Positions 11,665 through 23,897 of a DNA stretch of 64,000 bases are shown in pieces (positions within the stretch are counted from its first letter, which is position 1; every line of letters starts with the position of its first letter). This stretch comes from Melieria omissa (taxonomy: Eukaryota; Arthropoda; Insecta; Diptera; Ulidiidae). The notes beneath the pieces were generated by a model. It did not search any database, had not been told where the DNA came from, and saw nothing but the letters and a program-made list of their open reading frames with translations. The position numbers and the translations under genes were made by a program. Location of the stretch: the NCBI GenBank assembly GCA_963971225.1, contig OZ020269.1, positions 82,188,450 through 82,252,449 on the forward strand, read 5' to 3'.

Positions 11665-13822
11665 GGCATATCTTACTACTTATACCTATTCAGTGCTAAA
11701 TTAGAACAGCAGTAATGTGTACATCGAATTTTAATCCAATATCTTCACTGATTCAAGAACTATAGTGCCAACCAGCCAGTTGCCCAACAGAAAAATATAT
11801 GAAGAAACAGACATTGCCAGAAGGATTCTCCTATTGATTCTGCTGAACCATATTTACCGATGACGTATTCTTCAAGGACTTACAAGGTACTGACAAAAGT
11901 GTAAATACCACCGCATATCAACGCTGGGTAAAAAAAGGAAGGAATATAGCACGAAATATCAACAACTGTAATGAGAGTGAAAAATAAATTAAAAAAAATG
12001 CAAAAAAAAAAAACACCGACGAATCACTGAATTTATAGCAATAATCCTTTTTTAAACACTGCAGACATCGTCGCTGCTTCACACGCTCCCGCGCTGCCCT
12101 CGTCCGACTTGTCATGCCGCCAACAACCACGTGTCAGCGTCAAGCTGCTCCCCTACGCAATCTGACCCGCCAACACAGCATCGCTCCGGCTGTTGATGCT
12201 GTTTTATGGCCATTATGGCAAATTGAATATAATTTTATTTGCTACCATTCCACCGCTCCGCACTGCTGCCACTGGATTGAGCTGCGTTTTTCTTTTTTTT
12301 GTGTTTTACTTTATTTTGCATCTTTGTCGTCGCGGTTGTTGGCCTTAAAGTGCCAGCAAAGCTAAGCGAACCAGTGTCAGTAACTTTTGATACTTGCGCT
12401 GCGTCGATGTTGTTGTCGCCTTGATTTGCGCTGCTCCGCGCCGGGCTACGACATTTTCGGTTGTTGTAGTTTTTAGTGCCGTGTTGTCTGCTTTCACGTC
12501 TATTTGAGCGCTCAACACAGTCTTCACTTAATTTCATCCCATTGCCTACCCCACTCCGCTGGCCAGGCAACATAGGTTCCCACTCTGTTTTCGCCATCCG
12601 GTGCGATTTTATTACGGCGCAACACGACACTGCCCGCACCCGAATGCTAAGGATTCCCATAAACTGCGCTGGTCATGGCGCGAAGTACCGGAAAATCGGC
12701 CTCACTGCGTAGGAGCACTTCTTGCGCTATTCGAGCGCTTCATGCCAACGTGGTTATTTTTTTTTGCTTGCCATTTTGTTGTTGTTAGGCAGTTAATAAT
12801 GGCACTGCAGTCAGTTAAGAATTTAATTTTAGCAAAGCAGTTCAGGCCTCAGTGAAACCGAGCAAGAAGAAGAAGCATAAAAATTGAAATAGCCAACTAC
12901 AGCACAACCAACTGCCATTTGTAATAGTCGTAACAGCAACAACAACAACAAGAAATATTCAATTAATTTCTGTTGACGCCGTGTTGTTGCTTTAGTTAAT
13001 TCCCCTTCGTCGGTTTACACTGCTGCCAGCGCGGATTCGTTGCGTTCTCACACACACATACACCCACACACCCACACACACACTACACATTACACATATA
13101 ATTCTCGTGGCGTACCCACTGATTTCTGATTTCAGTTTCGCTTCCGCTACTGGGACCCATCGCAGTCCCAGTCAAGTTGAGCTGTTAGCCCCGCGTCCTT
13201 AATTTCATTTCATTTCGCTGACTTCTCTCCACACCCACCCACCCCTCTCGTTTGTGCGACTGACTTTACTCCTGTTGTTACTGTTTTATGGCTGTTGTTG
13301 TTGCTGGCATTTAATGCCAAATCCGTTGTTAGCAAACTCATGATTTTCTGTACTTTTACGGCGCACTGCGGCCCGGGTTACTGCTGCCTGCTGCGCTTAA
13401 CACTTCTCGTTCTTCTACTTCTACGCAAAAATCCACACAAATACTGCACTTTAGTGCAGTGCTGCCAACTGGTGAATTTACTTTAAAGTACTTAAATACT
13501 TATGTATGTTTTTTCAACCTCTTTAACAAAGTTAACCGATAGCGAATTCGAGTTGATGAACATTTTAGACATTTCTATTAGCAAAAGTGTGAAATAGTAA
13601 AAGTAATAGAATATACGAGAGTGGAATTTTGTGTATAAGGCAAAGCGGGCATTTTAGTTTGTAAAAAGAACTGAATCTGACTTGCATCCTGAATCTAGGA
13701 GCATTTGTTTCGAAAACATAAATATGTACTTGGACTGACTCAAGCACTCAATCAGCTTTTTGATTATCAGGTGCGCACCAGGTGGCTCTGATGTGGGTAA
13801 AAGAATTTATTACGACAAAGCC
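11665..13822. other. Non-coding stretch, GC-richer patches
   Basis: Between about 12050 and 13480 base composition rises and CAA, TTG and CTG triplets are common. Several overlapping open frames on both strands have no family resemblance. A CA-rich microsatellite lies at about 13048-13083. This could be regulatory or intronic DNA of a gene lying outside the window; that is inference. Confidence 0.45.
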
Positions 13823-14891
13823 AAATTACTTAATAGATGAACTAGAAAATAGGAGGACGGAAAGGTTCTTAAGAAGACCTAAATTTAGAGTTAAAAGAGC
13901 AATTCGACGGTCGATGATCTGGGGGACAATTGAGCAACCTCAAGACACCATGCAATATGGATTGGGACAACTAGCTTTAGACAATCTCGAGCAGCTTTAG
14001 CAAAGCCTCAAGGCAATGAAGTCAAGCACTTAGTCTAAATCTAACTCAGTGAACTCTTACATGGATGCATGAAGTCTTCAAGATACACGTAGCATGTCTT
14101 AACCTTGCTGAGGATGTTACCTGCAGACTGTACCTAGAGGTTAAAGATACAGCTGCCGACATAGTTTGCCAGTGTTTGACATTACCCAGTAAAATATTGT
14201 GTAATTTGGATATATATCGGGACAGCTATTCGAAGAACAGAATGGCCTTTAGATCATTAATTACTAAACCTACTTAAGCTAATACTCGACATAGCAAATA
14301 AATAGAAGCCAGATGGATAATTACGAACGGAAAGAGAGAGAGAAAATATATTCGGCTAGACGTTTCATTTTCTTTACTTTTGCATGTCACAAATAAATAT
14401 CCCAATTTCTAATATCTTTTAGCCAACTCAGCCATATATCAGTTGGTGTCTTAGTGTGAGTCTTATGATAGTGTGAGTTAGTTAGTGTGAGATGATGTAT
14501 CGTACGTGAGTAATATGATTACCAGATTTTATGGCACACGCCACAGTAAATGCAATACCAACTTTAATTAACTGACGGTTTTTATAAGATCAAAAATACT
14601 GGATACTATCTGTTATTATACCCTAGTTTTCAGTTTTTTAAATATGAAATTAATAAATAAATAAATAAACAAATGAGCACATGCAAAGAAATTTGAGAAA
14701 TCCTTGACATGAACTTCTTTTGCAAATAACCAACAAGAACTCCAATATGTAGCTTTAAATTTCGCAAATTGTAATTTTATACATGGCTTGGCTTTTCAAT
14801 TTTCTTTATTGTTGTTGTTTTCACCCCCCGCCCCCCTTGATATCCGCCAAAGCCAACGCTCTCAAGTGTCAAATTTATGACGAGCTTTTCA
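13823..14891 (+). repeat. 1.07 kb duplicated unit, copy 1
   Basis: Identical apart from rare changes (one seen: tagtgtgag against tagtgggag) to 15025-16093, in the same orientation, at a constant offset of 1202 bp. The near identity means a recent event or an assembly duplicate. It contains the retrotransposon-like remnant at 14065-14277. Confidence 0.95.
14065..14277 (+). pseudogene. Non-LTR retrotransposon 3' end remnant, copy 1
   Basis: A 70-codon frame reads EDVTCRLYLEVKDTAADIV followed by CQC. This resembles the Cys-rich segment near the C-terminus of many insect non-LTR polyproteins, where the usual pattern is CRLC...ETxxHxxCxC; here the second Cys is Tyr and the His is Asp. The frame upstream (13829-14000) is not recognised. 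No reverse transcriptase is present. The assignment rests on this short motif only. Confidence 0.4.
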
Positions 14892-14896
14892 ACACA

Positions 14897-15026
14897 TTAC
14901 TAGCGAATGTGTTACTAACATTTATCTGTTTATTTAAGATTGGAAACGCATTAAAACTTTCTTGGCCTAATTTAATGAATAAGTTAATTTTAAATAAGTA
15001 TAAAATTTATCCGTTAATAAAAGTAA
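14897..15026 (+). repeat. 130-bp block between the duplicated units, copy 1
   Basis: It matches 18527-18656 over its whole length at a constant offset of 3630. It starts TTACTAGCG and ends AAAAGTAA, giving a 5-bp terminal inversion (TTACT/AGTAA). It fills nearly all of the gap between the two 1.07 kb units. Confidence 0.9.
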
Positions 15027-16093
15027 ATTACTTAATAGATGAACTAGAAAATAGGAGGACGGAAAGGTTCTTAAGAAGACCTAAATTTAGAGTTAAAAGA
15101 GCAATTCGACGGTCGATGATCTGGGGGACAATTGAGCAACCTCAAGACACCATGCAATATGGATTGGGACAACTAGCTTTAGACAATCTCGAGCAGCTTT
15201 AGCAAAGCCTCAAGGCAATGAAGTCAAGCACTTAGTCTAAATCTAACTCAGTGAACTCTTACATGGATGCATGAAGTCTTCAAGATACACGTAGCATGTC
15301 TTAACCTTGCTGAGGATGTTACCTGCAGACTGTACCTAGAGGTTAAAGATACAGCTGCCGACATAGTTTGCCAGTGTTTGACATTACCCAGTAAAATATT
15401 GTGTAATTTGGATATATATCGGGACAGCTATTCGAAGAACAGAATGGCCTTTAGATCATTAATTACTAAACCTACTTAAGCTAATACTCGACATAGCAAA
15501 TAAATAGAAGCCAGATGGATAATTACGAACGGAAAGAGAGAGAGAAAATATATTCGGCTAGACGTTTCATTTTCTTTACTTTTGCATGTCACAAATAAAT
15601 ATCCCAATTTCTAATATCTTTTAGCCAACTCAGCCATATATCAGTTGGTGTCTTAGTGTGAGTCTTATGATAGTGGGAGTTAGTTAGTGTGAGATGATGT
15701 ATCGTACGTGAGTAATATGATTACCAGATTTTATGGCACACGCCACAGTAAATGCAATACCAACTTTAATTAACTGACGGTTTTTATAAGATCAAAAATA
15801 CTGGATACTATCTGTTATTATACCCTAGTTTTCAGTTTTTTAAATATGAAATTAATAAATAAATAAATAAACAAATGAGCACATGCAAAGAAATTTGAGA
15901 AATCCTTGACATGAACTTCTTTTGCAAATAACCAACAAGAACTCCAATATGTAGCTTTAAATTTCGCAAATTGTAATTTTATACATGGCTTGGCTTTTCA
16001 ATTTTCTTTATTGTTGTTGTTTTCACCCCCCGCCCCCCTTGATATCCGCCAAAGCCAACGCTCTCAAGTGTCAAATTTATGACGAGCTTTTCA
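15025..16093 (+). repeat. 1.07 kb duplicated unit, copy 2
   Basis: Second copy of 13823-14891. Its left edge (aaattacttaatag) joins directly to the end of the 130-bp block. Its right edge (gacgagcttttca) runs into unrelated sequence with CA-rich repeats. Both copies carry the same short frames. Confidence 0.95.
15267..15479 (+). pseudogene. Non-LTR retrotransposon 3' end remnant, copy 2
   Basis: Translation is identical to the copy at 14065-14277, including the degenerate Cys motif. The upstream frame here is fused by the new junction to sequence of the 130-bp block, making a chimeric 139-codon frame (14783-15202) that has no biological support. Confidence 0.4.
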
Positions 16094-18526
16094 GGGCGTG
16101 TATGTAAAAGAATCCGCATTCAATAATATAAAAACGCGTGCAAGAGTCTCGCGCCTAACACCCTCACACCCTCACACCCACACACCCACTCACACACAAC
16201 CAGCGTAACAACAATGTAAAGTTTATTGTGCTCATAAAAAAGAGTGCGAGGCCAACGAGCCGGCAGGAGTCAGCGTACGCCGAAGTTTTTTATGAAGTGG
16301 TTGGAAATCTTTTATTTAAGGATTTTATAATAATGCTGCGATTTTATAACAACAACAAGTATAATAAAATTAGCAGAAGAACGCCGCAGCTGGAAGCGTT
16401 AAGTGAATGTCTGCTCTTGTTTCAATTCAAAAATGGTGGTATCCGACATTAGTAAATTCATTGTAATAATTTGGTAAAACAAAAGAGAAAACATTAACAA
16501 CAAGTTTTCTGAAGTCTATTCGTATGTTTTTTTAAAGGATCACATTGCACTAATATTAGAAAAATCACTTATTTCAATTCAATTTGAAGAAAATTTCAAA
16601 CAGAAGCGTTTCAGTTATTCTATGTAAATTGACATTGATTAATGTCTGTCATACATTTAAAATATGGTTGCAACGAGTTACTCTATGTGATTTATGATAC
16701 ATAGGTCACACCTCCTTGTCATATTCCAGGCCCATTTTTCCTATGAACGGACAAAATCCTTAAATAGTTAAAATTTAAATGCGTTCTTTTTGGTTTTTCG
16801 GGCAATTTTCTTTTTAATTTTTTTTCTTAATATTTGAAGGCCATAACTGTATTGTGAAACCCGAATGAAAACAAATACTTATATAAAAGAATCGAGAATA
16901 ATTTATTTCTTAGATCCATTAAGTTTTAATAACGTGTTGATGCCAAATCAATCGGCCTTTATTGTTTCAGTAACGCAGTTTCACAATAATTTTGTTATTT
17001 CAACATTATTTCTAAAATATTTCCTTGTTGCTCAAGAACCAATTATTAATAAGTGATCATTTCTTTTGTATATTTTTCTCAATACACTTAAGAAGCAAAT
17101 GGCCTTTTCAACCCTAGTTTTTAAGTGGCCCCTTAAGGAAGCGCGGAGGGTTTACGTTGCCCTTTACGGCATTTCTTCAAATAAATAAGTAGAAATATTT
17201 ATTCATTATCTTTTACCCTTGATTGCGTCTCCAACAGCCGCACAACCGCAGACACAGCGCCACCGCTTAATAATGTGTGATGGATGATGTGGTGCTGGAC
17301 GCCTGATCCCAGCGCACCTGACACTAATTTAATTTTACACATTTCTTACGCAACTCGCCCAACTGGCGCCACACCTTTTGCCAGTTGTGCTCGACCGTTG
17401 ATGAAAAATCAAAACAGCAAAATTCCATTCCCTGATATGCAGCGTACACAAATCCAATCCCATCCCCATCTCCAACCCCAGCCACACTGAACACAAACCA
17501 ATAGGAACATTAATGCGCCGGGCGAGTGGGGGCGCGAAAGGGGAATATTTCAAAAATGGCAAAAATAATAAATTATTTTGCCATTTCAGCTGAAAGATAA
17601 GACCACAGTGACCCGCTCAAGTGGCCAGTAGCGATGTTGGAGCAGGCAGCGCGCCGTTTTCGAAGACGAGCAGGCAGCCACAAGAAGCTCGAGTGGCAGT
17701 GTTGAATATTTATGTGCCAGTGCAGTGGCTGTCGTCGTTGTTGTTTTTGTTGGTGTTGTTGTTGGTGTTATTGAAAACAAATCCAGTGTGAGTTGCCAAC
17801 ATTATCGATTGGCTGACGGTTTATGCTAATGGTTTTCAAGCGTCGGCCATTGCTGGTCCATACGCGCCGGCAGCTGCTGCCCAGCACAAAAAGGTTCGCT
17901 AGCGGCAGTCGCATCCTTCGGGCACGCACAACACTAAAAACCAGGCCACACAGTTGCGCCTCTCGCACAAATATCTGGCAGCTTGTCTTACTCATCAATT
18001 CTCGCAGTTTGCGAGTGGCGGCGCACAAATGCCAATTGGAAATAGATTTGCTCTGAATTATGGTTGGATTTGCTGTAGTTTGGTTTTCGGCTTTCGGCTG
18101 TCGACTGCCAAAACATTTATTCGGTGCGCAAACACTCAGCGTTGCCGTTATTGCTGTCGGATTTTTGCGGCCTGTGGCCACTGGCCCATTGTGCGGCTAT
18201 TTCAATGATAAATTGTTTCCAGCTTTGGTGGTGTTTTCTTGCTGGCAATTTTGAGAGGCGCCCGAAGCGGCCAAGAGTTTACTCGGCCTTTGGGTGTGAT
18301 TAAAAAAGATTTTCTACTATCTGCGAAAGTTTTTCAGCCCTTCACGCGAAAATCCATCGAAGCCATTGTAAAATATGACCGAGTGCTTTGTGATCCCAGA
18401 CGCGTAGTTTATATGTAGGCGGACCCGTAACGCGAAAACCGCAGTGTGAAAACTTAAGTGCCTTGAATTCTTAATGGAAGCTTTGAACTCAAGTTCCAGG
18501 CGAATTTATAATAGAATCATTTGTAT
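16094..18526. other. Non-coding stretch
   Basis: A CA-rich microsatellite lies at about 16157-16199. The 17220-18260 interval is GC-richer, with open frames on both strands that show no family signature. No gene is supported. Confidence 0.45.
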
Positions 18527-18656
18527 TTACTAGCGAATGTGTTACTAACATTTATCTGTTTATTTAAGATTGGAAACGCATTAAAACTTTCTTGGCCTAA
18601 TTTAATGAATAAGTTAATTTTAAATAAGTATAAAATTTATCCGTTAATAAAAGTAA
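18527..18656 (+). repeat. 130-bp block, copy 2
   Basis: Second copy of the block found between the duplicated units, same orientation, flanked here by catttgta and tggaattcc. Whether it is a small mobile element or a piece moved by recombination cannot be decided from two copies. Confidence 0.9.
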
Positions 18657-19064
18657 TGGAATTCCATGCTTAAATGTTAAATATCAAGAAGACGTTAAAA
18701 GGAAATACTAAACAGTTTAGTTTGCAGTGAAGCCCATGTTGAGTGACCTTCAAAAATGTCTTAACTTGCCGCAAAAACTTTTCTTCGCCCAATAAATATT
18801 TGCAGCACACTTAAACGAATTTCCTCTTTTGCTCTTTAATTAGATTTTCAAGCAGCCAGTTCAGCACTTACACTGCGAATCAGCGCAATTGTAGCGTTAC
18901 AACTGCTTCATGCAACATGTGGCAACATTTTATATCCAAAAGCTGCCTTTTGTTCCACTTGATGTCCTGCCTTTACTTCCTGTGGCTTCGTTGGCCGGAA
19001 GTTTTTGTGCTGTTTCGTTATTTTGTTTTTGCTTTGTTTTTCCAATTGAACGCTCGCACGCGCT
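18657..19064. other. Non-coding stretch
   Basis: AT-rich flank between the 130-bp block and the Mutator-like element. Nothing recognised. Confidence 0.5.
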
Positions 19065-21767
19065 TTAAGGGGGGAGTACACTTTGATTTTTCAAAAAAAT
19101 GTATTTTTTTTTTTTTGGCTTAAAATGTTCCTTGGGATGTATACTTTAATTTAGAAAAGACTCCAAGTCCGCCAGAATATTCCTTACCGCTTTACGAAGC
19201 GATTTCCTAAAACATGTACCGGCGCGCTGAGAGAGCATTTTAGCGCGCTCGGAATTTTTCTGTTTTAACGCCGTTACCCACGCAGCCAGCGGTCCGGTGA
19301 TGCCCAAATCGGGTGTTCGTACATTGTAGATGGCGCCACTGTCGCACAATCGATTTTCACGTATACCTATCTCATCGTATAGCGTTTAGTTTACGGTGAG
19401 TCACTGTACGAAACACGTGAATCATGAGCCCGAACAAAAAAGTGTACGCAACGAAAAAAGGCCATAAAAACAGCAGTTACCGGATACGAGATAAGGGGAA
19501 ACGGAAACTGCGGAATAGGTTCCAGATTGAAGGTGACAGCGAGGATGTTTCGGCGTCAGCGAAAAAACTTCGGATGTCGAAAGGACAGTACCACGTGAAC
19601 GTGAACCAGGCTTTTGGCTACCGGCTCATCGAATTCCTGTCGGTGTTTTCTGCACTATCGGAGTTGGTTGTCTGTAAGCAGTGCGGTTCGGATTTAAAAT
19701 TCCAGGAAACCAGTGTTCGTGGGTTGGGGTTCAAACTCGCTGTTTGTTGCTCCAAGTGTGAACCACGATATATAAATTCGTGCCCGCTAATCGGCCACGG
19801 ATTCGAAATTAATCGACGTATAGTACTGGCTATGCGGATTCTTGGTGTCGGATTGAATGGCATATCAAAGTTTTGCGCCTTCATGTGTTTGCCGAGTCCA
19901 GGTTTCAAATCATTCTACACGAAACTCATCAAAACGATTTCCATCGCCACATCTTCTGTATGTCAAATGTCTATGAAGAATGCAGCTGCTAAGGAGAAGG
20001 AGTTATCGGAGAAGGACGGCGAGACGAGCGGTCTGACGGTTTCCGGAGACGGCACGTGGAAGAGAAGGGGCTTTTCTTCTTTGCTGGGCGCGACGTCTCT
20101 CATCGGCTGGCGCACGGGGAAAATCATGGACTTGGAGGTAAAATCCAAAATTTGCAAATCCTGTGATATCTGGGAGAAGAAGGAGGGGACCGCAGAGTAC
20201 GAGGAATGGAAGGAAACTCATCATGACAAGTGCGAACGAAATCACCAAGGGTCATCGGGAAAAATGGAGGTGGATGCTGTAATCGAGATGTTCCAGCGGT
20301 CCGAAAGTCTACACGGAACGAAATACAGCAAATACATCGGGGACGGCGACAGCAAGACCTTTAAAGGTATTATTGACAGCCAGCCATACGAAGATTTGAT
20401 CGTGCAAAAGAAAGAGTGTATCGACCACGTGCAAAAGCGTATGGGGAAACATCTTCGGTCACTCGTTAAAAACACGAAAGGGCTCGGCGGAAAGGGGAAG
20501 TTGACGGGAAAACTCATTGACGAGCTGACGATGTACTATGGATTAGCTATTCGGAGGAATTCTTCATCACTCGAAGACATGAAACGAGAAATCTGGGCAA
20601 CTTTAAATCATAAGATATCGACTAACGACAACCCGCAGCACAGCAAATGTCCAGTAGGCCCGGATTCCTGGTGTTCCTGGCAGAAGGCGAAAGCGACCGG
20701 TGAGCTGAAGGACTACAATCACAAGCCTGCTATGAAGAAGGAAATTTTGGTCGCTCTCAAACCGGTTTACACAGAGTTGTCCCGAGATGACTTGCTGCAA
20801 AGGTGCCTCGGCGGGTTTACTCAGAACGCGAACGAGTCTTTCAATGCAACTCTGTGGCAAATGGCGCCGAAAACTGTTCACAGCGGGAAGTCGGTGGTGG
20901 ACATCGCAGCTGATATTGCTGCGTGCAATTTCAATGATGGGATGATGGGTATCATGGAAATAATGCAAGTACTAAATCTGGAAATCGGCCCGACCTGCTA
21001 CAACTTCTGCCTGGCTGCTGACGCCGAACGCACGAGCAAGGCGGAGGAGCGCCTCACGGATGCAGCGAAAGAAGCCCGGAGATGCAGTTTGGCGACCCGA
21101 AAACACAAGGACTTCTTGGATGACAACGCAGAAGGCCAAATGTATGGAGCCGGCATCGCCGATTGAAGGTAAATATCACTTTTCCACGAGAAAAATGAAA
21201 TTTTATCTTTAAACGCGTTTATCTCGAAACGGGGCTTTTCAAACTGGCGTGGGAAATAACTCTAACCAGTTATTATTAAATTTGGATATCGCCTAGGTTT
21301 TCTTGTTTAGAATTAAATTCTGCTTAGAAATACGTATCCACATTTTCGATTTTGTCAAAAATGGATTTTTAATCCACGATTTTGTAAGCATTTTTAGGGT
21401 TAAAAAATGGACTTTTTTTCCTAAGGCCACAACTTTTGAAAACAATTAATTTAAAAAAAATCGGAATACGTATTTCTAACCCGAATTTCATTACTTATCA
21501 GGATTTTGTTCGATTTATGTTCCAGGATCACATGGGAAGGAGTATTTTCTCACGCCGTTTTCCGACTTCCGCGCGAGGACGCCCGCGCGACCTGGTGCAC
21601 CGGCCACGGGGGGACGCCAATCGAGTTCAAAAAAATACAAATTGTAGTTCGAAGGATGAGTAATAAATGGGTTATAACATATTTGCCCTCCCTGAGTGTT
21701 TTATTGCTTAAAAAAATTAACGAAAATGCCTTACTTTTTGGACGTTCAAAGTGTACTCCCCCCTTAA
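19065..21767 (+). mobile_element. Mutator-like-transposase element, apparently intact
   Basis: An exact 18-bp inverted repeat starts GGGGGGAGTACACTTTGA at 19069 and ends at 21763. TTAA stands directly outside each end (19065-19068 and 21764-21767). TTAA is its own complement, so it may be a 4-bp target duplication or the outermost part of the inverted repeat. The element is 2.7 kb and carries one long uninterrupted transposase frame. Its coding part is clearly GC-richer than the surrounding DNA, which fits recent arrival. Confidence 0.85.
19424..21166 (+). CDS. Mutator-like transposase domain protein, 580 aa
   Basis: This is a single-exon protein of the Mutator-like transposase family found in many arthropod genomes. 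Residues 1-60 are basic (MSPNKKVYATKKGHKN onward) and probably bind DNA or the nucleus. A Cys cluster follows near residue 85-115 (CKQCGSDL, CCSKCEPRYINSCP), likely zinc-binding. The catalytic region has SGDGTWKRRG near residue 207 and YIGDGDSKTF near 305, each with an Asp in a conserved setting. Next come KKECIDHVQKRMGKHLR and a later NANESFNATLW, which may carry the remaining acidic residue. The length fits complete members and there are no internal stops. The start was taken as the first ATG after an upstream stop, 355 bp inside the left end. Family is known; activity and exact catalytic residues are inference. Confidence 0.85.
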   Translation: MSPNKKVYATKKGHKNSSYRIRDKGKRKLRNRFQIEGDSEDVSASAKKLRMSKGQYHVNVNQAFGYRLIEFLSVFSALSELVVCKQCGSDLKFQETSVRGLGFKLAVCCSKCEPRYINSCPLIGHGFEINRRIVLAMRILGVGLNGISKFCAFMCLPSPGFKSFYTKLIKTISIATSSVCQMSMKNAAAKEKELSEKDGETSGLTVSGDGTWKRRGFSSLLGATSLIGWRTGKIMDLEVKSKICKSCDIWEKKEGTAEYEEWKETHHDKCERNHQGSSGKMEVDAVIEMFQRSESLHGTKYSKYIGDGDSKTFKGIIDSQPYEDLIVQKKECIDHVQKRMGKHLRSLVKNTKGLGGKGKLTGKLIDELTMYYGLAIRRNSSSLEDMKREIWATLNHKISTNDNPQHSKCPVGPDSWCSWQKAKATGELKDYNHKPAMKKEILVALKPVYTELSRDDLLQRCLGGFTQNANESFNATLWQMAPKTVHSGKSVVDIAADIAACNFNDGMMGIMEIMQVLNLEIGPTCYNFCLAADAERTSKAEERLTDAAKEARRCSLATRKHKDFLDDNAEGQMYGAGIAD

Positions 21768-23771
21768 ACTGAAAAGTCAACACTGTATTGACTTTGTATG
21801 TTGGTATGTGAATATGTTTTTTGCGCCTGTCCAGGTACAAACAAATATACATAACCACACTTATATTCTGTCGCCAAAGTAACGGGATTTTGTTATTAAA
21901 AAGACTATGTGAGGTTAGGTTAGCCTTCTCCTAAAAGGAAGAAAGGACACATTAGGATGATGCAAATCCCCTTTTACGGCGCGTATTCCGATATGAACCT
22001 CACTTGTCACCCAAACATTAGTTGGTCTGGTCTATTTTTGGCAAACGACAGACATGAGCACATGACCAGGACTGTCCGGGACTGTTTCTTCTTTTTCGTC
22101 AGAGCCATAAGCGCAACAAAATTCCTTGTATGGTAACCTTAATTCGTCAACGTTCTGCCTATTAGGCAGTGCCTGTGAGTCTAACAATCATTGTGCTGAT
22201 GGAGCTTCGGCCTAAGTGATGCAGCTGTCTGGATTTGAAAGTCTAAAGACGTTAACAACTTTTTGTAAAATTTTTTAACCATTCTTTGGCAGGAATGGAA
22301 ATAATTATTGGGTTGAATGTGAATGCAATTAGCTAATCAGTTTTTTGATAGCTAGTTGAATGCACTTCTGTGGTGTACCTCGATTTTCATAATAAAAGGA
22401 ATTATTGAACAAAAAGTTTGCCTAAAGTTGGGCGTTACGATTTAAAAAATGAGCTTCTAGCTGTTCAGATTATGTAAATCTGTTTTAAAAACTGAGATAC
22501 GTGTGATTCAAAACTTTCAAGTTGGTCCGAAGATCTTCAAAGACCAAACTCGCTTCGTTCTAAACAATCTGCGACCCCCACGGTTGAAAATTTAAACCAA
22601 AACCCCAGCTTTAAAGCCGCACACAAATCAGAACGATGCTCATTGTTGGCCAAAAATATACAATCGACGAAACTCAGTATATTCGGTTCCAAGTAAATTG
22701 TTTATGTTCCTGTGACTAAAATTGTAAATACAAAGTATATGTTTTGACTGAATTGAAACCACAAAGCCGTATTTGTAATAGGGATCCGGTCTCTATTGCA
22801 AGTGTCCAAGACTTAATTAGAAAACCTTAATTAGACTGACCTCGGACTAATTTGATGATGACAATATCATTAATGATATTGCGAATTTTTCCTTCAGCAC
22901 TTCCCGTTATTTTTCTAACCGAATGTACATATTTGCCATTTAATTTGTGGTTTTGTGGTTTTTGCTTGTATTTGGTTTGTGTATTTGTACATGTTATGAG
23001 TTGTGTTGCTTTGGCAACAATATTATTTTGTACAACATTTTTGTGCTCATCATTTTTCTATCATCAACGGCATCAGCAGCCGCGCGGAATGACGCCAGTT
23101 TGTTTTATTGTTGCAATATTGAGTTGCACGGCCTACATGCAACTCACATTCCACTGTGACAAATTGTGGTATGTGCATATTGTTGTTTGTTGTTGTCCTT
23201 TTTTTGTGCGCTCTTATTGACTCTTGTGATGGCCGCGCACACACTAAATATGTACAGTTATGTACGTGTAGTACAGTTGCCATGTTGCACAGTGAGGCGA
23301 TTTCATGTAAGTTTGAATATAACTTGGTAAATGTTTATCTATTTCAATAAAATTGTATATGCTAAGTTGTGTCATCAAAATTAAGGGAAACATTATGAAA
23401 AGCAAACTCCTGCCACGCCCATCTCCCATACAAATAAAACACATATTTAGCAAAAACTTTATTCATTTACGATGGCGAATGATAAATTTTTGTATGTGAA
23501 GTCACAATAAGGAGATCGGCCGTGAAGCCGAAAGAAGGTAAGCTGCCACGCCTACGTTAGTCAGTTGACTGCCTAATGCTTCATGAAAACTACATAATTC
23601 AAATCAATCCTTGATGCCTAAAAATTATATTGGATGCTCATTAATTCTAAAATAATCCTTTTATGCGGGAACACCGAAATCGAAAATATATTTTTTGTGG
23701 GTCGTAAGATTTGAATAATTGTTTTGAGGGTCATTAAAAACTTGCTGGGACGTATTATCCCAGTAGTCCCG
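21768..23771. other. Non-coding stretch
   Basis: No supported gene. The 22850-23290 interval has overlapping Phe/Cys-rich frames that look like translated T-rich DNA. Confidence 0.45.
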
Positions 23772-23897
23772 AAAGGGTTAAACCGAAAGTTCGCTTTAAG
23801 CGGTTTCGTAATAAGCGAAAACATAAAGCGCCTATTTTTGAAATTGGTTTGTTTTAGGCGGAAGTTCGTTTTAAACGGTTTCGTTATAAACGAAGTT
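23772..23897 (+). repeat. Truncated copy of the pogo-like MITE
   Basis: From ccgaaagttcgctttaa to cgttataaacgaag it follows the MITE at 29739-29915 in the same orientation with several substitutions. The terminal CAGT ends are missing, so it is a partial or older copy. Confidence 0.7.

Noticed and set aside
12235..12660. 141-codon minus-strand frame
   Set aside because: Overlapped by frames on the other strand, low-complexity, no domain.
14783..15202. 139-codon frame spanning the duplication junction
   Set aside because: Chimera of flanking sequence, the 130-bp block and the start of unit copy 2; created by the rearrangement.
17768..18181. 137-codon minus-strand frame
   Set aside because: Two plus-strand frames cover the same interval and none resembles a known protein.
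19146..19349. 67-codon minus-strand frame between the left end and the transposase of the 19-kb element
   Set aside because: Overlaps the likely promoter region of the element, and no family resemblance is seen.
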